64,000 nt of DNA from DAOVXM01 sp963746255 (GCA_963746255.1 CAVVAJ010000005.1:434001-498000); one strand, 5' to 3'. Positions 16,525 through 25,713 are shown, counted from the first letter of the stretch. The notes: generated from the sequence alone by a model not told the origin. Made by a program: numbers and translations.

Positions 16525-18139
16525 ATCGTTGGTCAAGGTCGAAACAACCCGTCAACGACGTCTGACCGATACATGCCCGCGCCTACTCGCCCAAGAGCGC
16601 GAATCCATCTTGAAAAATTTTCACCCTGATTTTATTGAAGATGCCTTCCGAGTGCTGCGCTTAGGTCCTAACCGAGGGGAACGTGCCCCACGCGAATTGG
16701 CTGACACTCTCGAAGCACCCGCGATAATAAACTATGTACCTGACCTTCTGAATATTCCGATTTCCCACACATGTGATGTTTTAGTGATCGGTGGTGGAGG
16801 GGCAGGTGCCTGCGCTGCGCTGCTTGCCCAAACAAACGGGGCTAGCGTTCTAATGACAACCAAGCTGCGTTTAGGTGATGCCAACACCATGATGGCTCAA
16901 GGTGGAATTCAGGCGGCAGATAAAGATAACGATACACCTGCCATTCACTATCTGGATGTGATGGGGGGCGGTGGTTTTAGCAACGATCCAGATTTGGTTG
17001 AGGTGTTGGTGACCGAGGCTCCAGAAGTGATCGCCTGGCTAGAGGATTTAGGTGCCATGTTTGACAAAGAATCAGACGGTAGTCTGCGAACGATCCATGG
17101 AGGCGGAACCAGCCGTAAACGCATGCACGCTGCTCGTGATTACACAGGAGCAGAAATCATGCGTACACTGCGTGATGAAGTCCGCTCACGAGATGACGGT
17201 TCCCAGGCTTCGATCAAGATCTGGGAATTTCGACCCGTTGTAGAGCTACTGTTGGACGATAATGGTCGCACGGCAGGTGCAATAGTTCTCGACCTCGATA
17301 CCAAGCAGTATATGCTCATCAAGACCCGCGCGGTGATTATCGCAACAGGTGGTAGTGGGCGCTTGCACTATCAAGGTTTCCCTACCACAAACCATTATGG
17401 CGCGACTGGGGATGGTCTGGTTTTGGCTTACCGAGTAGGTGCCAAATTATGTTTCATTGATACAATGCAGTACCACCCGACTGGTGCCGCTTACCCCGAG
17501 CAAATTCTGGGGCAATTAGTTACAGAAAAAGTGCGCGGGCTGGGCGCCCAGCTATGCAACCGGGAGGGTGAACAGTTTGTCTTCCCCTTGGAAACACGGG
17601 ATGTCGAATCAGCCGCGTTTATTCGCGAATGTACAGAGCGTCAACTTGGCGTCATAACCCCGAATGGTCAACCGGCAATCTGGTTGGATACACCGATGAT
17701 TGACATGATCAAAGGTTCAGGAACGGTCGCGCGCGAATTACCTGCCATGGTGCGCCAGTATAAACGCTTTGGAATTGATCTGGTAAGCGAGCCTATCCTA
17801 GTCTATCCGACGCTACACTACCAGAATGGCGGTATCGTGATCCATCCAAATGGAAGCACCCAAACACCAGGACTGTTCGTTGCCGGGGAGGCAGCAGGTG
17901 GCATCCATGGGCGGAACCGTTTGATGGGCAATAGTCTGTTGGATATCTGCGTATTTGGGCGGCGGGCAGGGGTAGCCGCCGCGCAATTTACAAAGCAAGT
18001 AGATTTTGCTGATTTCAGCCCAAAACATCTGCAGGATTGGGAAAACCTACGCCGCGAAGCAGGACTGGGAGACGATAAGCCATCTCCCTTGATCCTGCCC
18101 GATTACACTCGCTCACAGCAAGCTCGCCTTGCAGCTTGA
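16499..18139 (+). CDS. Fumarate reductase / succinate dehydrogenase / aspartate oxidase-type flavoprotein
   Basis: A 546-residue flavoprotein of the FrdA/SdhA/NadB superfamily. The FAD motif VIGGGGAGACAA is at ~97, AQGGIQAADKD at ~139, QYHPTG at ~325, TEKVRGLGAQL with the presumed catalytic arginine at ~345, HYQNGGI at ~440, and NRLMGNSLLD at ~477. The histidine that links FAD covalently in SdhA/FrdA (SHTxxAQGG) is asparagine here (ANTMMAQGG), as in soluble aspartate oxidases, so FAD is probably non-covalent. NadB activity is less likely, because the gene sits in an Hdr operon beside a TfrB-like iron-sulfur subunit. The ATG at 16499 follows AGAGG inside the preceding gene. An earlier in-frame ATG at 16445 is possible. 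Confidence 0.85.
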   Translation: MSYPSLIGESLVKVETTRQRRLTDTCPRLLAQERESILKNFHPDFIEDAFRVLRLGPNRGERAPRELADTLEAPAIINYVPDLLNIPISHTCDVLVIGGGGAGACAALLAQTNGASVLMTTKLRLGDANTMMAQGGIQAADKDNDTPAIHYLDVMGGGGFSNDPDLVEVLVTEAPEVIAWLEDLGAMFDKESDGSLRTIHGGGTSRKRMHAARDYTGAEIMRTLRDEVRSRDDGSQASIKIWEFRPVVELLLDDNGRTAGAIVLDLDTKQYMLIKTRAVIIATGGSGRLHYQGFPTTNHYGATGDGLVLAYRVGAKLCFIDTMQYHPTGAAYPEQILGQLVTEKVRGLGAQLCNREGEQFVFPLETRDVESAAFIRECTERQLGVITPNGQPAIWLDTPMIDMIKGSGTVARELPAMVRQYKRFGIDLVSEPILVYPTLHYQNGGIVIHPNGSTQTPGLFVAGEAAGGIHGRNRLMGNSLLDICVFGRRAGVAAAQFTKQVDFADFSPKHLQDWENLRREAGLGDDKPSPLILPDYTRSQQARLAA

Positions 18140-18744
18140 TCTAATTGGGAAAGTAATTATATTTACGATAGCTTATTACATTTGAGTTCGATTCGTAAAG
18201 TCTTTATCTTACGAGAAGGAAAAGCTTCATCAATATCTATCAGCAGAAAAGTTTATCGGAAAATAGTCAGTTGATTTACTCCAACCGAACAAAAGCTTAG
18301 ATGAGAAGATCCCGCAAAATACTTCTAAGATACTAACCTAACCTGAGCCCAAAATAAATTTGCTAATCCCTCAAAATTCCTATCCCCACTGCAAGCAGCC
18401 GGGGTATTACGGAAATTTACTCCTGCGGGTCGAGTTTTACTTAAGCGTGGAATCTCCGTAGCAAGAAACTGGGTATCCACTGAGAAAAAGGGATTAAAGA
18501 GCCTGCTTTCGGCAGGCTTTTTGATTCACGTGGAATAGACGTGCAAATGAAGCGTATTTAGAAATTGCTCAAGAACCTTGGGAAGTACGTCAATATCAAC
18601 TGATTCCTAACCCGATTATATTAATGTTATCCAGCCATATTCAGGTAGATGCAACGATCTTCCTGTAGACTTCGTGGAAATTAATCCATGGAGGACACAG
18701 GTTTGTGATAAGCTATTCGTAATCTAATTCACAAGGAGGACAAA
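18140..18744. other. Intergenic stretch with a hairpin and a terminator, no gene
   Basis: About 600 bases without a convincing gene. It contains an imperfect hairpin at 18384-18404 (CCCC paired with GGGG, inner CTGC with GCAG) and the terminator at 18500-18522. A short open stretch at about 18560-18650 reads vaguely like the start of a Uma2-type endonuclease but ends in stops. The base composition is more AT-rich than in the Hdr operon. Confidence 0.5.
18500..18522 (+). terminator. Rho-independent terminator
   Basis: Perfect seven-base-pair stem (AGCCTGC with GCAGGCT) around a five-base loop, followed by a run of five T on the + strand. It lies 360 bases after the FrdA-like gene and is the first intrinsic terminator downstream of the long Hdr operon. 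Confidence 0.8.
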
Positions 18745-19161
18745 ATGAGTCATCTCTTTGAAATGATCCACACAGAAGAGAATAACCCAGCCTACAACAT
18801 GCCGTACACGCCTGCTGTAAAGGTGCGATCAGAGGCGACCGTCTATGTGGCTGGGATCACCGCAGCACCTGTATATCACCATCATCCACATATTAAATCC
18901 GATTTTGAGAATATCCCCCTGGATCCTGGGAAACAGACCAAACTGGCCATGGAAAACCTATTGGGAGTTCTAAAAGCAGCTGGAGGGGATTTGACCGATA
19001 TCGTGCAGCTTTTCAGGTTTATACGGAATATCGACAAGAATCAGGATGCTGTCAACAAAGTAATGGGCCAGTATATGGGGAATCATTGGGCAACTAGCAC
19101 GACTATGGAGGTAACACGACTGGCAACAGACGATCGCCTGGTGGTTGAATTAGCTGCTTAG
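18745..19161 (+). CDS. RidA/YjgF-family protein
   Basis: A 138-residue RidA (YjgF/YER057c/UK114) superfamily protein. Family members hydrolyse reactive enamine/imine intermediates or act as related deaminases. Visible features are the early beta-strand TVYVAGITA, the helix KLAMENLLGVLKAAGGDLTDIVQ, and a C-terminal strand ending TDDRLVVELAA. The usual conserved arginine of the C-x-R-x2-(V/I) region is not obvious, and the loop APVYHHHPHIKSD carries a histidine cluster not typical of RidA, so enzymatic function is uncertain. AAGGAGG lies directly upstream of the ATG. It appears monocistronic. Confidence 0.85.
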   Translation: MSHLFEMIHTEENNPAYNMPYTPAVKVRSEATVYVAGITAAPVYHHHPHIKSDFENIPLDPGKQTKLAMENLLGVLKAAGGDLTDIVQLFRFIRNIDKNQDAVNKVMGQYMGNHWATSTTMEVTRLATDDRLVVELAA

Positions 19162-19403
19162 CCGTAGTGGCTGACTAGGACGCAACCTTTTCAAGATGCC
19201 GGGAAGAGTGTAACAATCATCAGAACCAGCCCAGATGAGCGTTATTCGGATCCTGTATTGCCATAGATTAACCCAAGCGAAAGTCTACTAACAGCCAGGA
19301 TCATACAGAAACCCGTCAGCGTTATACCCTAGAATTGATTGGATATCTACTTAGGGGGCTTTGATATGATTGGCGTTTACAAGAATTAAAAGGGAGAGAA
19401 ACA

Positions 19404-19632
19404 ATGATTGAACGCCACGCGATATTTAATGTCCCGCCCGACAAGGTGTAGTATATCGAAGAACTGTTCACCCCAGAATACCGTCTAGCGATGGTTGTGA
19501 TACATGGCTTCCGTTAATTTGACCTACCGCGGGGATGAATATGCTACCCAATGCTAGATGGTGATTCGATTTGAGTTGATGGAGATGGCTGGACAGCACA
19601 ACTCCGAAGTTCACCAGTCATTAAAACCATAG
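19404..19632 (+). pseudogene. Decayed antibiotic-biosynthesis-monooxygenase-like gene
   Basis: The start reads MIERHAIFNVPPDKV and then TAG. The frame continues as EELFTPEYRLAMVVIHGF, meets a TAA, shifts frame near 19530, and resumes as MVIRFELMEMA with NSEVHQSLKP before the final stop. The fragments in order match a small ABM/Dabb-type dimeric ferredoxin-like monooxygenase of about 75-90 residues. Three premature stops and a frameshift show it is dead. A good GGGAG site still precedes the ATG, so decay seems recent. Its 3' end overlaps the convergent DoxX gene. Confidence 0.75.
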
Positions 19633-20097
19633 ATCACGCCGCGCTATGACTGAAGTAAGCCGAATGTCTACGACGTTATCGCTTGAGAGTGAAAGGCAGA
19701 AATAGGGAACATACCCCCCAACCAAAGACCAGGCACCGCTGTCTAAAAAGATCAAGGCGATAAGCGTTGCTACCAATAAGAAGTTGACATCCCAGCCTTT
19801 TCCTTCGGGTGTGCTGAGAAAGGACTCTCGATGCTTCCAGATACTAACGTAGGTTGCCACCAACATACTCAAAGCTAGAATTAATGCGAAAAACTGAGTA
19901 TAAACCCCCACAATTATTGCCAAACCGCCTACTACCTGGACGATGCCGGTAATCAGAACGGACCCTAACGGAAAGCCATACTCTTTTTTCCACTTCTTGT
20001 TGAACAGCTCCCGTTTCCAGAATATCTTCGGTAAGCCATGGGCAGCCATTACAATACCCACCGAAATTCGAAGTATCAGAATACCCACATCAGCCAT
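19621..20097 (-). CDS. DoxX-family membrane protein
   Basis: A 158-residue integral membrane protein of the DoxX family. Four hydrophobic helices are visible: LILRISVGIVMAAHG (1-20), VLITGIVQVVGGLAIIVGV (~45-65), FALILALSMLVATYV (~68-85) and VNFLLVATLIALIFLD (~103-120). The motif AAHGLPKI and the loop KKWKKEYGFPLG are family-typical. DoxX relatives are poorly defined; some are subunits of quinone oxidoreductases. The last 25 residues run into the dead monooxygenase gene, so the C-terminus may be longer than the ancestral one. Confidence 0.85.
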   Translation of the reverse strand: MADVGILILRISVGIVMAAHGLPKIFWKRELFNKKWKKEYGFPLGSVLITGIVQVVGGLAIIVGVYTQFFALILALSMLVATYVSIWKHRESFLSTPEGKGWDVNFLLVATLIALIFLDSGAWSLVGGYVPYFCLSLSSDNVVDIRLTSVIARRDLWF

Positions 20098-20142
20098 ACG
20101 AGCATCCTTACTTATTTGGTGTTTTAAAGAGATTGGTTTTAC

Positions 20143-20861
20143 CTACCTCTGACATCTATCCTTGCCCGGGTTTGCCAGTCTACCAAGTCCAAATTGTCCC
20201 TGCCAGCCTACAACACAATCTTCACTTTGCTCCTGCCATAAGAGCTTAGGGCTCTCCTGCTCTGTCGAGCGATAGTAGCTTTGTCCGGCACAGGCCCGAC
20301 ACAGTATCGCATCCTCAAGGATGACTTCACGCTCGTTGAGAGCCTCTTCTCCACAAGCATCGCACAGAACCCGAATGCCCGGCTTGCTGAGCAGATCTTC
20401 AAGTGAAATGCTTAGCTGCACCCGTTTTATTGTAGTAAATCAGTGTTAGACATTAATTGATAGGCCATTAATTGAGCATGCCACCGGCTTTTCGCGTCGG
20501 GCACCAGTCTTTGAGCTGCTTCGCGGATGTCATGGCGAGGTATGATGCGGATGGCTTGATCGCAGCTCGTATCCACAAAAGTCGCCGCGACCTTGCCAAA
20601 GTCAATAATACGCAGCCTGCGATTGCCCACCGTGCAACCAGTAGCTGCCATGACACCATCAGCGGCACAGCCGTCTGTTTCGATCAGAGAAATCAGGCGC
20701 TTACCAGAATTGGGAAGATTCAGACCAAGCACTTGACTCGCAAGTAAGCCCATACGAACGCCGAGCACCTGCCGGGGGCATAGATTAGTATGCCTGGATG
20801 CAGATTGTTCCAATAGTTGAGCCAAGGAAGCCATTCCAGGTAACCCCATTATCATCTCCAT
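20143..20861 (-). pseudogene. FmdE-family protein split by a frameshift
   Basis: FmdE-like (formylmethanofuran dehydrogenase subunit E family) protein broken in two. The N-terminal 144 residues (20427-20861) hold the family core: HTNLCPRQVLGVRMG, ETDGCAADGVMAATGCTVGNR and DFGKVAATF. The C-terminal zinc-finger part (20143-20421) has CDACGEEA and ILCRACAG. The first frame ends at TDLLQ-stop. Reading on in the shifted frame gives TIKRVQLSISLEDLL, the normal linker to the zinc finger, so one base has been lost or gained near 20430. In bacteria FmdE proteins are probably metal/pterin-linked, with no defined role. It could still be expressed as two peptides, or be a sequencing indel. Confidence 0.75.
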
Positions 20862-20876
20862 TGTTCAAATATTTCT

Positions 20877-22838
20877 TTAATATGCCTGTCGTATCTCTTT
20901 GACTGCATCAGGATTAACGAGGGCTCCCACGTCACCAGGCTGCTCGCCCAAGTATGCTGCTCGGATAAGGCGGCGCATCACTTTGGCGTTGCGCGTCTTG
21001 GGAATATCGCCCACAAAACGAATTTCCTTGGGAGCGAGCGGCTTGCCCAGCTCTTTGGCCACTCGTACCCCCAATTCTGTGCGCAGGGATTCTGTTGCTA
21101 CTAATTCAGAATGCAGCACCACAAAGGCTACCACTGCCTGCCCTTTAATCTCGTCTGGCACCCCAATAGCTGCAGCCTCAGCGACAGCAGGATGACCGAT
21201 AAGCACGTTCTCAACCTCCGCCGGTCCTACGCGTTTACCAGCAACTTTGATCGTATCATCCGAACGCCCCAGGATGAAATACATACCATCCTCATCAATA
21301 ACTGCAAAGTCGCCATGGACCCAAAGATCAGGAAAACGACTCCAATATGTCTCGAGGTAGCGCTGCGGGTCTTTCCAAAAACCGCGCGTCATGCCAATCC
21401 AGGGTTGGCGCACTACCAACTCACCAACCTCGCCTTTGACCGATTGGCCGCTTTCATCCACAATATCGGTCGCCATACCAGGAGGAGTCCCAGAGAAGGC
21501 ACATGGCTTGAGAGGACGTAGAACATTGCCCAATACAATGCCCCCGCTAATCTCTGTGCCTCCTGAGTAGTTAATGATAGGCACCTTACCCCGCCCAACA
21601 GTTTCAAAGAGCCAGCACCATGGGTCAGGATTCCACGCCTCACCGGTCGAGCCCAGGATACGCAGCGAACTCAGATCGTGGCGCAGCACCGGCTCATCCC
21701 CGTGAGGCATAATAGAACGCGCAAAGGTAGGCGCTAAACCCAAGCAAGTGACACTGTGTCGTTCCACCAACGCCCACACCCGATCCACATCAGGGTAGTT
21801 GGGCGCACCGTCGTAGATGAGCATGCTTGCTCCTAAGATCAGCACACCGAAAACCTGCCACGGGCCCATCATCCAGCCCATATCAGTCATCCAGAACATT
21901 GTGTCGAATTCCTGGATATCGAAGCCGTGAGCCATATCCTGGGCGCTCTTGATAGGGAAGCCGCAATGGGTGTGGACCGCTCCCTTGGGTTTCCCAGTGG
22001 TACCGCTGGTGTAGATGATCATGAGCAAGTCTTCAGCCTCCGTGTGCTCGGTAGAGACTACGGCGGGTTGGTCCACCACAAAATCATGCCACCAGACATC
22101 TCGGACGGAGAAGATAGGAACGTCAATACCTGTGCGCTTAAAAACAATTACTTTTTCGACTGAAGGTACATCTTGCAGCGCCTGATCAACTATGGGTTTC
22201 ATCGCTATCGATTTGCCACGCCTGAACATCCCATCAGCGGTGAATATCGCTTTGGCCTCGGCATCAGCCAGCCGCGTGGCTACAGCACTCGGACCGTAGC
22301 CGGAGAAAAGAGGTAGGATGACACCACCGATCTTGGCAATTGCCAGCAGAGCGATAACAATCTCAGGCACCATGGGCATAAATAAGCCGATAGCATCACC
22401 TTTGCCCAAACCGGCAGCTCGTAAAGCTGAAGCCACCCGGTTGACCTCATCGTATAGATCACGATAGGTCAACAAGCGTACATCCCCCTCCTCCGCCTCC
22501 CAGCGGATGGCAACGCGATTCTGAGTTGGGGTGTCCATCCACTTATCGAGGCAGTTATGGACTATATTGAGCTGCCCTCCCAGGCACCATTCGGGCCACT
22601 GAATGCCACGCGACAGGTCCACAATTTGCGTGTATGGCCGATAGAACTCGATGCCCAGGTCTTCAAAAACTGCCTCCCAGAACCAGGCAATATCGGTGGT
22701 AGAGCGTTCCACTAACTGCTCAAAGGTGGTCAAGCCATGAAGGTCCATGAAACGCTTGAGGCGACTGCGCTCCAAATAATCCTGACTGGGCCGCCAGACA
22801 ATGGGCTGGTCGAACGGGAATTGGGCTGGAGTCGCCAT
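20877..22838 (-). CDS. AMP-forming acyl-CoA synthetase (acetyl/acetoacetyl-CoA synthetase-like)
   Basis: A 653-residue adenylate-forming enzyme: acid + ATP + CoA to acyl-CoA + AMP. The N-terminal ACAS-type extension carries the WFWEAVFEDLGI and FNIVHNCLDKW-like region. The P-loop motif YTSGTTGKPKGAVHTH is at ~277, the acid-binding core YSGGTEISGGI at ~425, GRSDDTIKVAGKRVGPAE at ~530, and the C-terminal catalytic lysine in KTRNAKVMRR at ~620. Length and motifs place it with acetyl- or acetoacetyl-type synthetases. Its ATG overlaps the last base of the BKACE fragment, which implies co-transcription. A substrate made by BKACE (a 3-oxo acid or acetoacetate) is plausible but inferred. Confidence 0.87.
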   Translation of the reverse strand: MATPAQFPFDQPIVWRPSQDYLERSRLKRFMDLHGLTTFEQLVERSTTDIAWFWEAVFEDLGIEFYRPYTQIVDLSRGIQWPEWCLGGQLNIVHNCLDKWMDTPTQNRVAIRWEAEEGDVRLLTYRDLYDEVNRVASALRAAGLGKGDAIGLFMPMVPEIVIALLAIAKIGGVILPLFSGYGPSAVATRLADAEAKAIFTADGMFRRGKSIAMKPIVDQALQDVPSVEKVIVFKRTGIDVPIFSVRDVWWHDFVVDQPAVVSTEHTEAEDLLMIIYTSGTTGKPKGAVHTHCGFPIKSAQDMAHGFDIQEFDTMFWMTDMGWMMGPWQVFGVLILGASMLIYDGAPNYPDVDRVWALVERHSVTCLGLAPTFARSIMPHGDEPVLRHDLSSLRILGSTGEAWNPDPWCWLFETVGRGKVPIINYSGGTEISGGIVLGNVLRPLKPCAFSGTPPGMATDIVDESGQSVKGEVGELVVRQPWIGMTRGFWKDPQRYLETYWSRFPDLWVHGDFAVIDEDGMYFILGRSDDTIKVAGKRVGPAEVENVLIGHPAVAEAAAIGVPDEIKGQAVVAFVVLHSELVATESLRTELGVRVAKELGKPLAPKEIRFVGDIPKTRNAKVMRRLIRAAYLGEQPGDVGALVNPDAVKEIRQAY

Positions 22839-23422
22839 TAGAAATTTACGCGGTCGCGTCCTTTGAGAGGTAACATTGCGCAGGCTTCTTCCGGAGTGGC
22901 TATCTCACGATCAAACTCGGCAGCCAGCCGTTTGACTTTCTCGACCAGGTCCACATTGGTAGCTAAAACCCGCCGCCGGAGGAAGATATTATCTTCCAGC
23001 CCAACCCGTACATGCCCGCCCATCATAATACCCATTGCAGCCATATTAAACTCCATAGGGAAACCTACACCAATCACTGACCAGCGATAGTTCTCCGGGC
23101 CAAACAAACGGTCGGCAGTCTGTATCATCGTAATCAAGTCTGCGGGGGTTGCAGCCAGGCCACCTAAAACACCTAGTACAAACTGGATCCAGTAAGGAGG
23201 CTCGACAAAGCCAGATTTTTCCATAAATTTCAAGTTATAGAGATGGCCTACATCGTAGGCTTCAAATTCCGGCTTAACGTTCTTATCCTTCATAGTATTG
23301 GCAAAAACTTCCATATAACCAAAGGTATTACGAAAAATAAAATCTTTGGTGCCTTCGACATAATCATGTTCCCAATCAAGCTGCCAATCCTGTGGACTGT
23401 AACGATCTGCTACCGGGTGCAT
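22838..23422 (-). pseudogene. C-terminal part of a BKACE (beta-keto acid cleavage) enzyme
   Basis: The 194 residues match the last two thirds of the BKACE/DUF849 family, TIM-barrel enzymes that cleave beta-keto acids with acetyl-CoA. Seen: DYVEGTKDFIFRNTF, FEAYDVGHLYNL, GVLGGLAATPADL, YRWSVIGVG, the signature GGHVRVGLEDNIFL, and IATPEEACAMLPLKG. The first 110-120 residues, including zinc-binding histidines of the N-terminal strands, are missing. Upstream sequence is instead the start of an old yellow enzyme. The open frame begins with an accidental ATG (MHPVADRYSP). A stable active enzyme is improbable. Confidence 0.8.
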
Positions 23423-23777
23423 GGAGAAATTCCTGGATCATCAACTGGTTTGGATTGGCGCGCCCGTCATGACGAACTGCAACAGCTTCTCCGCCCCAGA
23501 TCAGCTTGGCGCCGCTGCGCCCGAAGTTATTCCAGCGGCGTTGGGTCATCTCCGTCGGCATTCCTTCCTTTGTACCGTCCCATCCTTCCATGGGCAGGAT
23601 GCAGAAGCGGTTACCGATCACTTTGCTGTTTTGTAGCCTGAGTTTACTCGCTAGGGGGGCATCAGGACCTACATCGACGATCTCATCAAACGGTAGGTGA
23701 ATATTTAACTTCTCTGTATATGCCCGGAAATCTTCAGCACTGCGTAGTCGGGCTATACGGGTGTATGGATTAGCCAT
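23376..23777 (-). pseudogene. N-terminal part of an old-yellow-enzyme/NADH:flavin oxidoreductase
   Basis: A 133-residue fragment. The first ~115 residues follow the OYE/2,4-dienoyl-CoA reductase start: NRFCILPMEGWDGTKEG (FMN-binding strand), MTQRRWNNFGRSGAKLIWGG, and AVRHDGRANPNQLMIQE. The remaining ~250 residues of the barrel are absent. The frame runs a further ~20 codons into BKACE sequence and stops. A start codon with its upstream region is intact. The two partial genes therefore meet at a single junction near 23415, as expected from one internal deletion. Confidence 0.8.
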
Positions 23778-23798
23778 GTTTTCTCCGGGAATGCAAAT

Positions 23799-24485
23799 TT
23801 AATAAAATATGGGATGCTCAGCACGGATCGCCTGTATCCATGCTATCGTCTGCTTTGCAGTCTCTGTGATGGTCTTGAAATCACTCGCTGCCACCAGATC
23901 CTTGCGTACCAGCTTACTGCCCATACCAACACAGGCTACGCCAGCCTCGAACCAGGAACGTATATTCTCCTCGGTTGGTGAAACACCGCCAGTAGGCATG
24001 ATATAGGTCCAGGGCATCGGACCACGCACAGCCTTGACAAAGCTGGGACCGCCGACCTGTGAGCCGGGGAAGACTTTGCAGATCTCCACGCCCAGTTCCT
24101 CAGCGACGGCGATCTCACTCACACTGCCACAGCCAGGGGAGTAGGCCACCTTCCGGCGGTTGCAAAGGCGTGCTACTTCGGGATTTAGCGACGGGCCGAC
24201 GATGAAGTTTGCGCCCAACTGGATGTACAGCGCCGCCGTACCCGGGTCGATTACAGAGCCGGCACCCAAGATGATACGTTCATCGTCGTAGAAACGGCGT
24301 ACCAATTCGCCGAAGACCAAGTGCGCTTGGTCGCCTCGGTTGGTGAACTCAAAACAGCGTACTCCTGCCTCCACCAGCGCCTGTACAATCTTTGTAGCGA
24401 CTTCCACATCGCCATTGTAGAATACCGGTACAAGACCGGACTCGATCATTGTATTGAGGACGCGTAAACGACTGAATTTCGCCAT
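23799..24485 (-). CDS. eda: KDPG/KHG aldolase (2-dehydro-3-deoxy-phosphogluconate aldolase)
   Basis: A 228-residue class I aldolase cleaving 2-keto-3-deoxy-6-phosphogluconate to pyruvate and glyceraldehyde 3-phosphate. Seen: LVPVFYNGDVEVA, FEFTNRGDQA with the catalytic glutamate (~46), LGAGSVIDPGTAA (~75), FIVGPSLNPEVARLC, SPGCGSVSE, the Schiff-base lysine in CKVFPGSQVGGP (~140), and MPTGGVSPTEENI with the phosphate site. The N-terminus is slightly longer than in E. coli Eda. It follows KDG kinase on the same strand after a gap of about 190 bases, completing the KDG-to-pyruvate route. Confidence 0.9.
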   Translation of the reverse strand: MAKFSRLRVLNTMIESGLVPVFYNGDVEVATKIVQALVEAGVRCFEFTNRGDQAHLVFGELVRRFYDDERIILGAGSVIDPGTAALYIQLGANFIVGPSLNPEVARLCNRRKVAYSPGCGSVSEIAVAEELGVEICKVFPGSQVGGPSFVKAVRGPMPWTYIMPTGGVSPTEENIRSWFEAGVACVGMGSKLVRKDLVAASDFKTITETAKQTIAWIQAIRAEHPIFY

Positions 24486-24678
24486 AACATTTTCTCCTGG
24501 TATTGCATTTGCATTTCTTCAAGCCCACATTAATCGCAAAGAAGCTTGGTTCAAAGGAGCAAAGATTTATTAAACTGATCCTGATTAATTAAATATATGG
24601 GTCATTAGTAATTCATAATTCCTTTGCGGTTTAGCGTTATGTAACCGTGTCTCCATAATCTGTGTAATCGATGGATTC

Positions 24679-25713
24679 CTAACGGCTCACGCGTCCTGAT
24701 ATGTCACCCCCCATCAGCTTTTCTACCTCGGCTACTGTCACCAGGTTGAAATCACCGAAGATCGTGTGTTTGAGCGCTGAAGCGGCAACTGCAAATTCTA
24801 GGGCTCGCTGGTAGTCTTCACCATATGATTTCAGCCCGAAGATCAGACCAGCCACAAAGCTGTCGCCGCCGCCCACCCGGTCGACGATGTGGGTGATGTC
24901 GTAAGTAGGACCAGAATACATATCCATTCCATGCCAGAGCACCGCGCTCCAGGTGTTGTGACTGGCGGAGAGCGAACCGCGCAATGTGATCGCAATGGTT
25001 TTCAAACGTGGAAAACGTTCGGAGAGCCTCTCACAAACATAGTGATACTTTTCCGCATCCAGCGCTCCGGATGTCACATCGGTATCCGGCGCGTGGATGC
25101 CAAAAACTTTTGCTGCATCTTCCTCATTACCAATTGCCACATCGCAGAGCGCAACCAATTCTTCCATCACATCACCAGGATGCTTTCCCCATTTCCATAA
25201 ATTTTTACGATAATTCAAATCGGTTGACACGGTTAGCCCATGTTTATTAGCTGCTCTGACAGCTTCCAAGCAAACTTTCGCTGCTCCCTCAGAGATCGCC
25301 GGTGTAATCCCAGTCCAATGGAACCATTCAGCTCCATCAAATGCAGTATCCCAATCAATCATGCCTTCTTCAATCGTTGCCAGGGCAGAGCCAGCTCGGT
25401 CATAGATTACTTTACTACCCCGGCTAACCGCGCCATGCTCAAGAAAATATATCCCCAGCCGGTCACCGCCGCGGACAATATGATTCGTGCCCACACCGAA
25501 TTGGCGTAAATAATTCAGACAAGCCTGACCAATATCGTTATCAGGTAGACGAGTAATGAAATTTGCTCCTATCCCAAAAATGGATAAGGAAATGGCTACA
25601 TTCAATTCACCACCACCATAGATCGCATCATAGCTGCGCGCCTGTACGAAACGTAGGTGTTCTGGAGGTGAAAGCCGAAGCATGATCTCTCCAAATGTAA
25701 CAACTTGTGACAT
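24679..25713 (-). CDS. kdgK: 2-keto-3-deoxygluconate kinase (PfkB family)
   Basis: A 344-residue ribokinase-like sugar kinase. VVTFGEIMLRLSPPEH at the N-terminus is typical of KDG kinases. GGELNVAISLSIFG binds the sugar, and the C-terminal GGGDSFVAGLIFGL holds the catalytic aspartate and anion hole (~285). Phosphorylation of KDG yields KDPG for the adjacent aldolase. The start at 25713 (MSQVVTFGEI) follows GGAGAG. An earlier ATG at 25764 would extend into the SDR stop region without family similarity. The neighbours are a GH88 remnant, an SDR and the aldolase, consistent with uronate use. Confidence 0.88.
   Translation of the reverse strand: MSQVVTFGEIMLRLSPPEHLRFVQARSYDAIYGGGELNVAISLSIFGIGANFITRLPDNDIGQACLNYLRQFGVGTNHIVRGGDRLGIYFLEHGAVSRGSKVIYDRAGSALATIEEGMIDWDTAFDGAEWFHWTGITPAISEGAAKVCLEAVRAANKHGLTVSTDLNYRKNLWKWGKHPGDVMEELVALCDVAIGNEEDAAKVFGIHAPDTDVTSGALDAEKYHYVCERLSERFPRLKTIAITLRGSLSASHNTWSAVLWHGMDMYSGPTYDITHIVDRVGGGDSFVAGLIFGLKSYGEDYQRALEFAVAASALKHTIFGDFNLVTVAEVEKLMGGDISGRVSR

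Noticed and set aside
18556..18660. Open stretch reading AYLEIAQEPWEVRQYQL, similar to the start of a Uma2-type endonuclease
   Set aside because: It ends in stops after about 40 codons, and no continuation was found in other frames.
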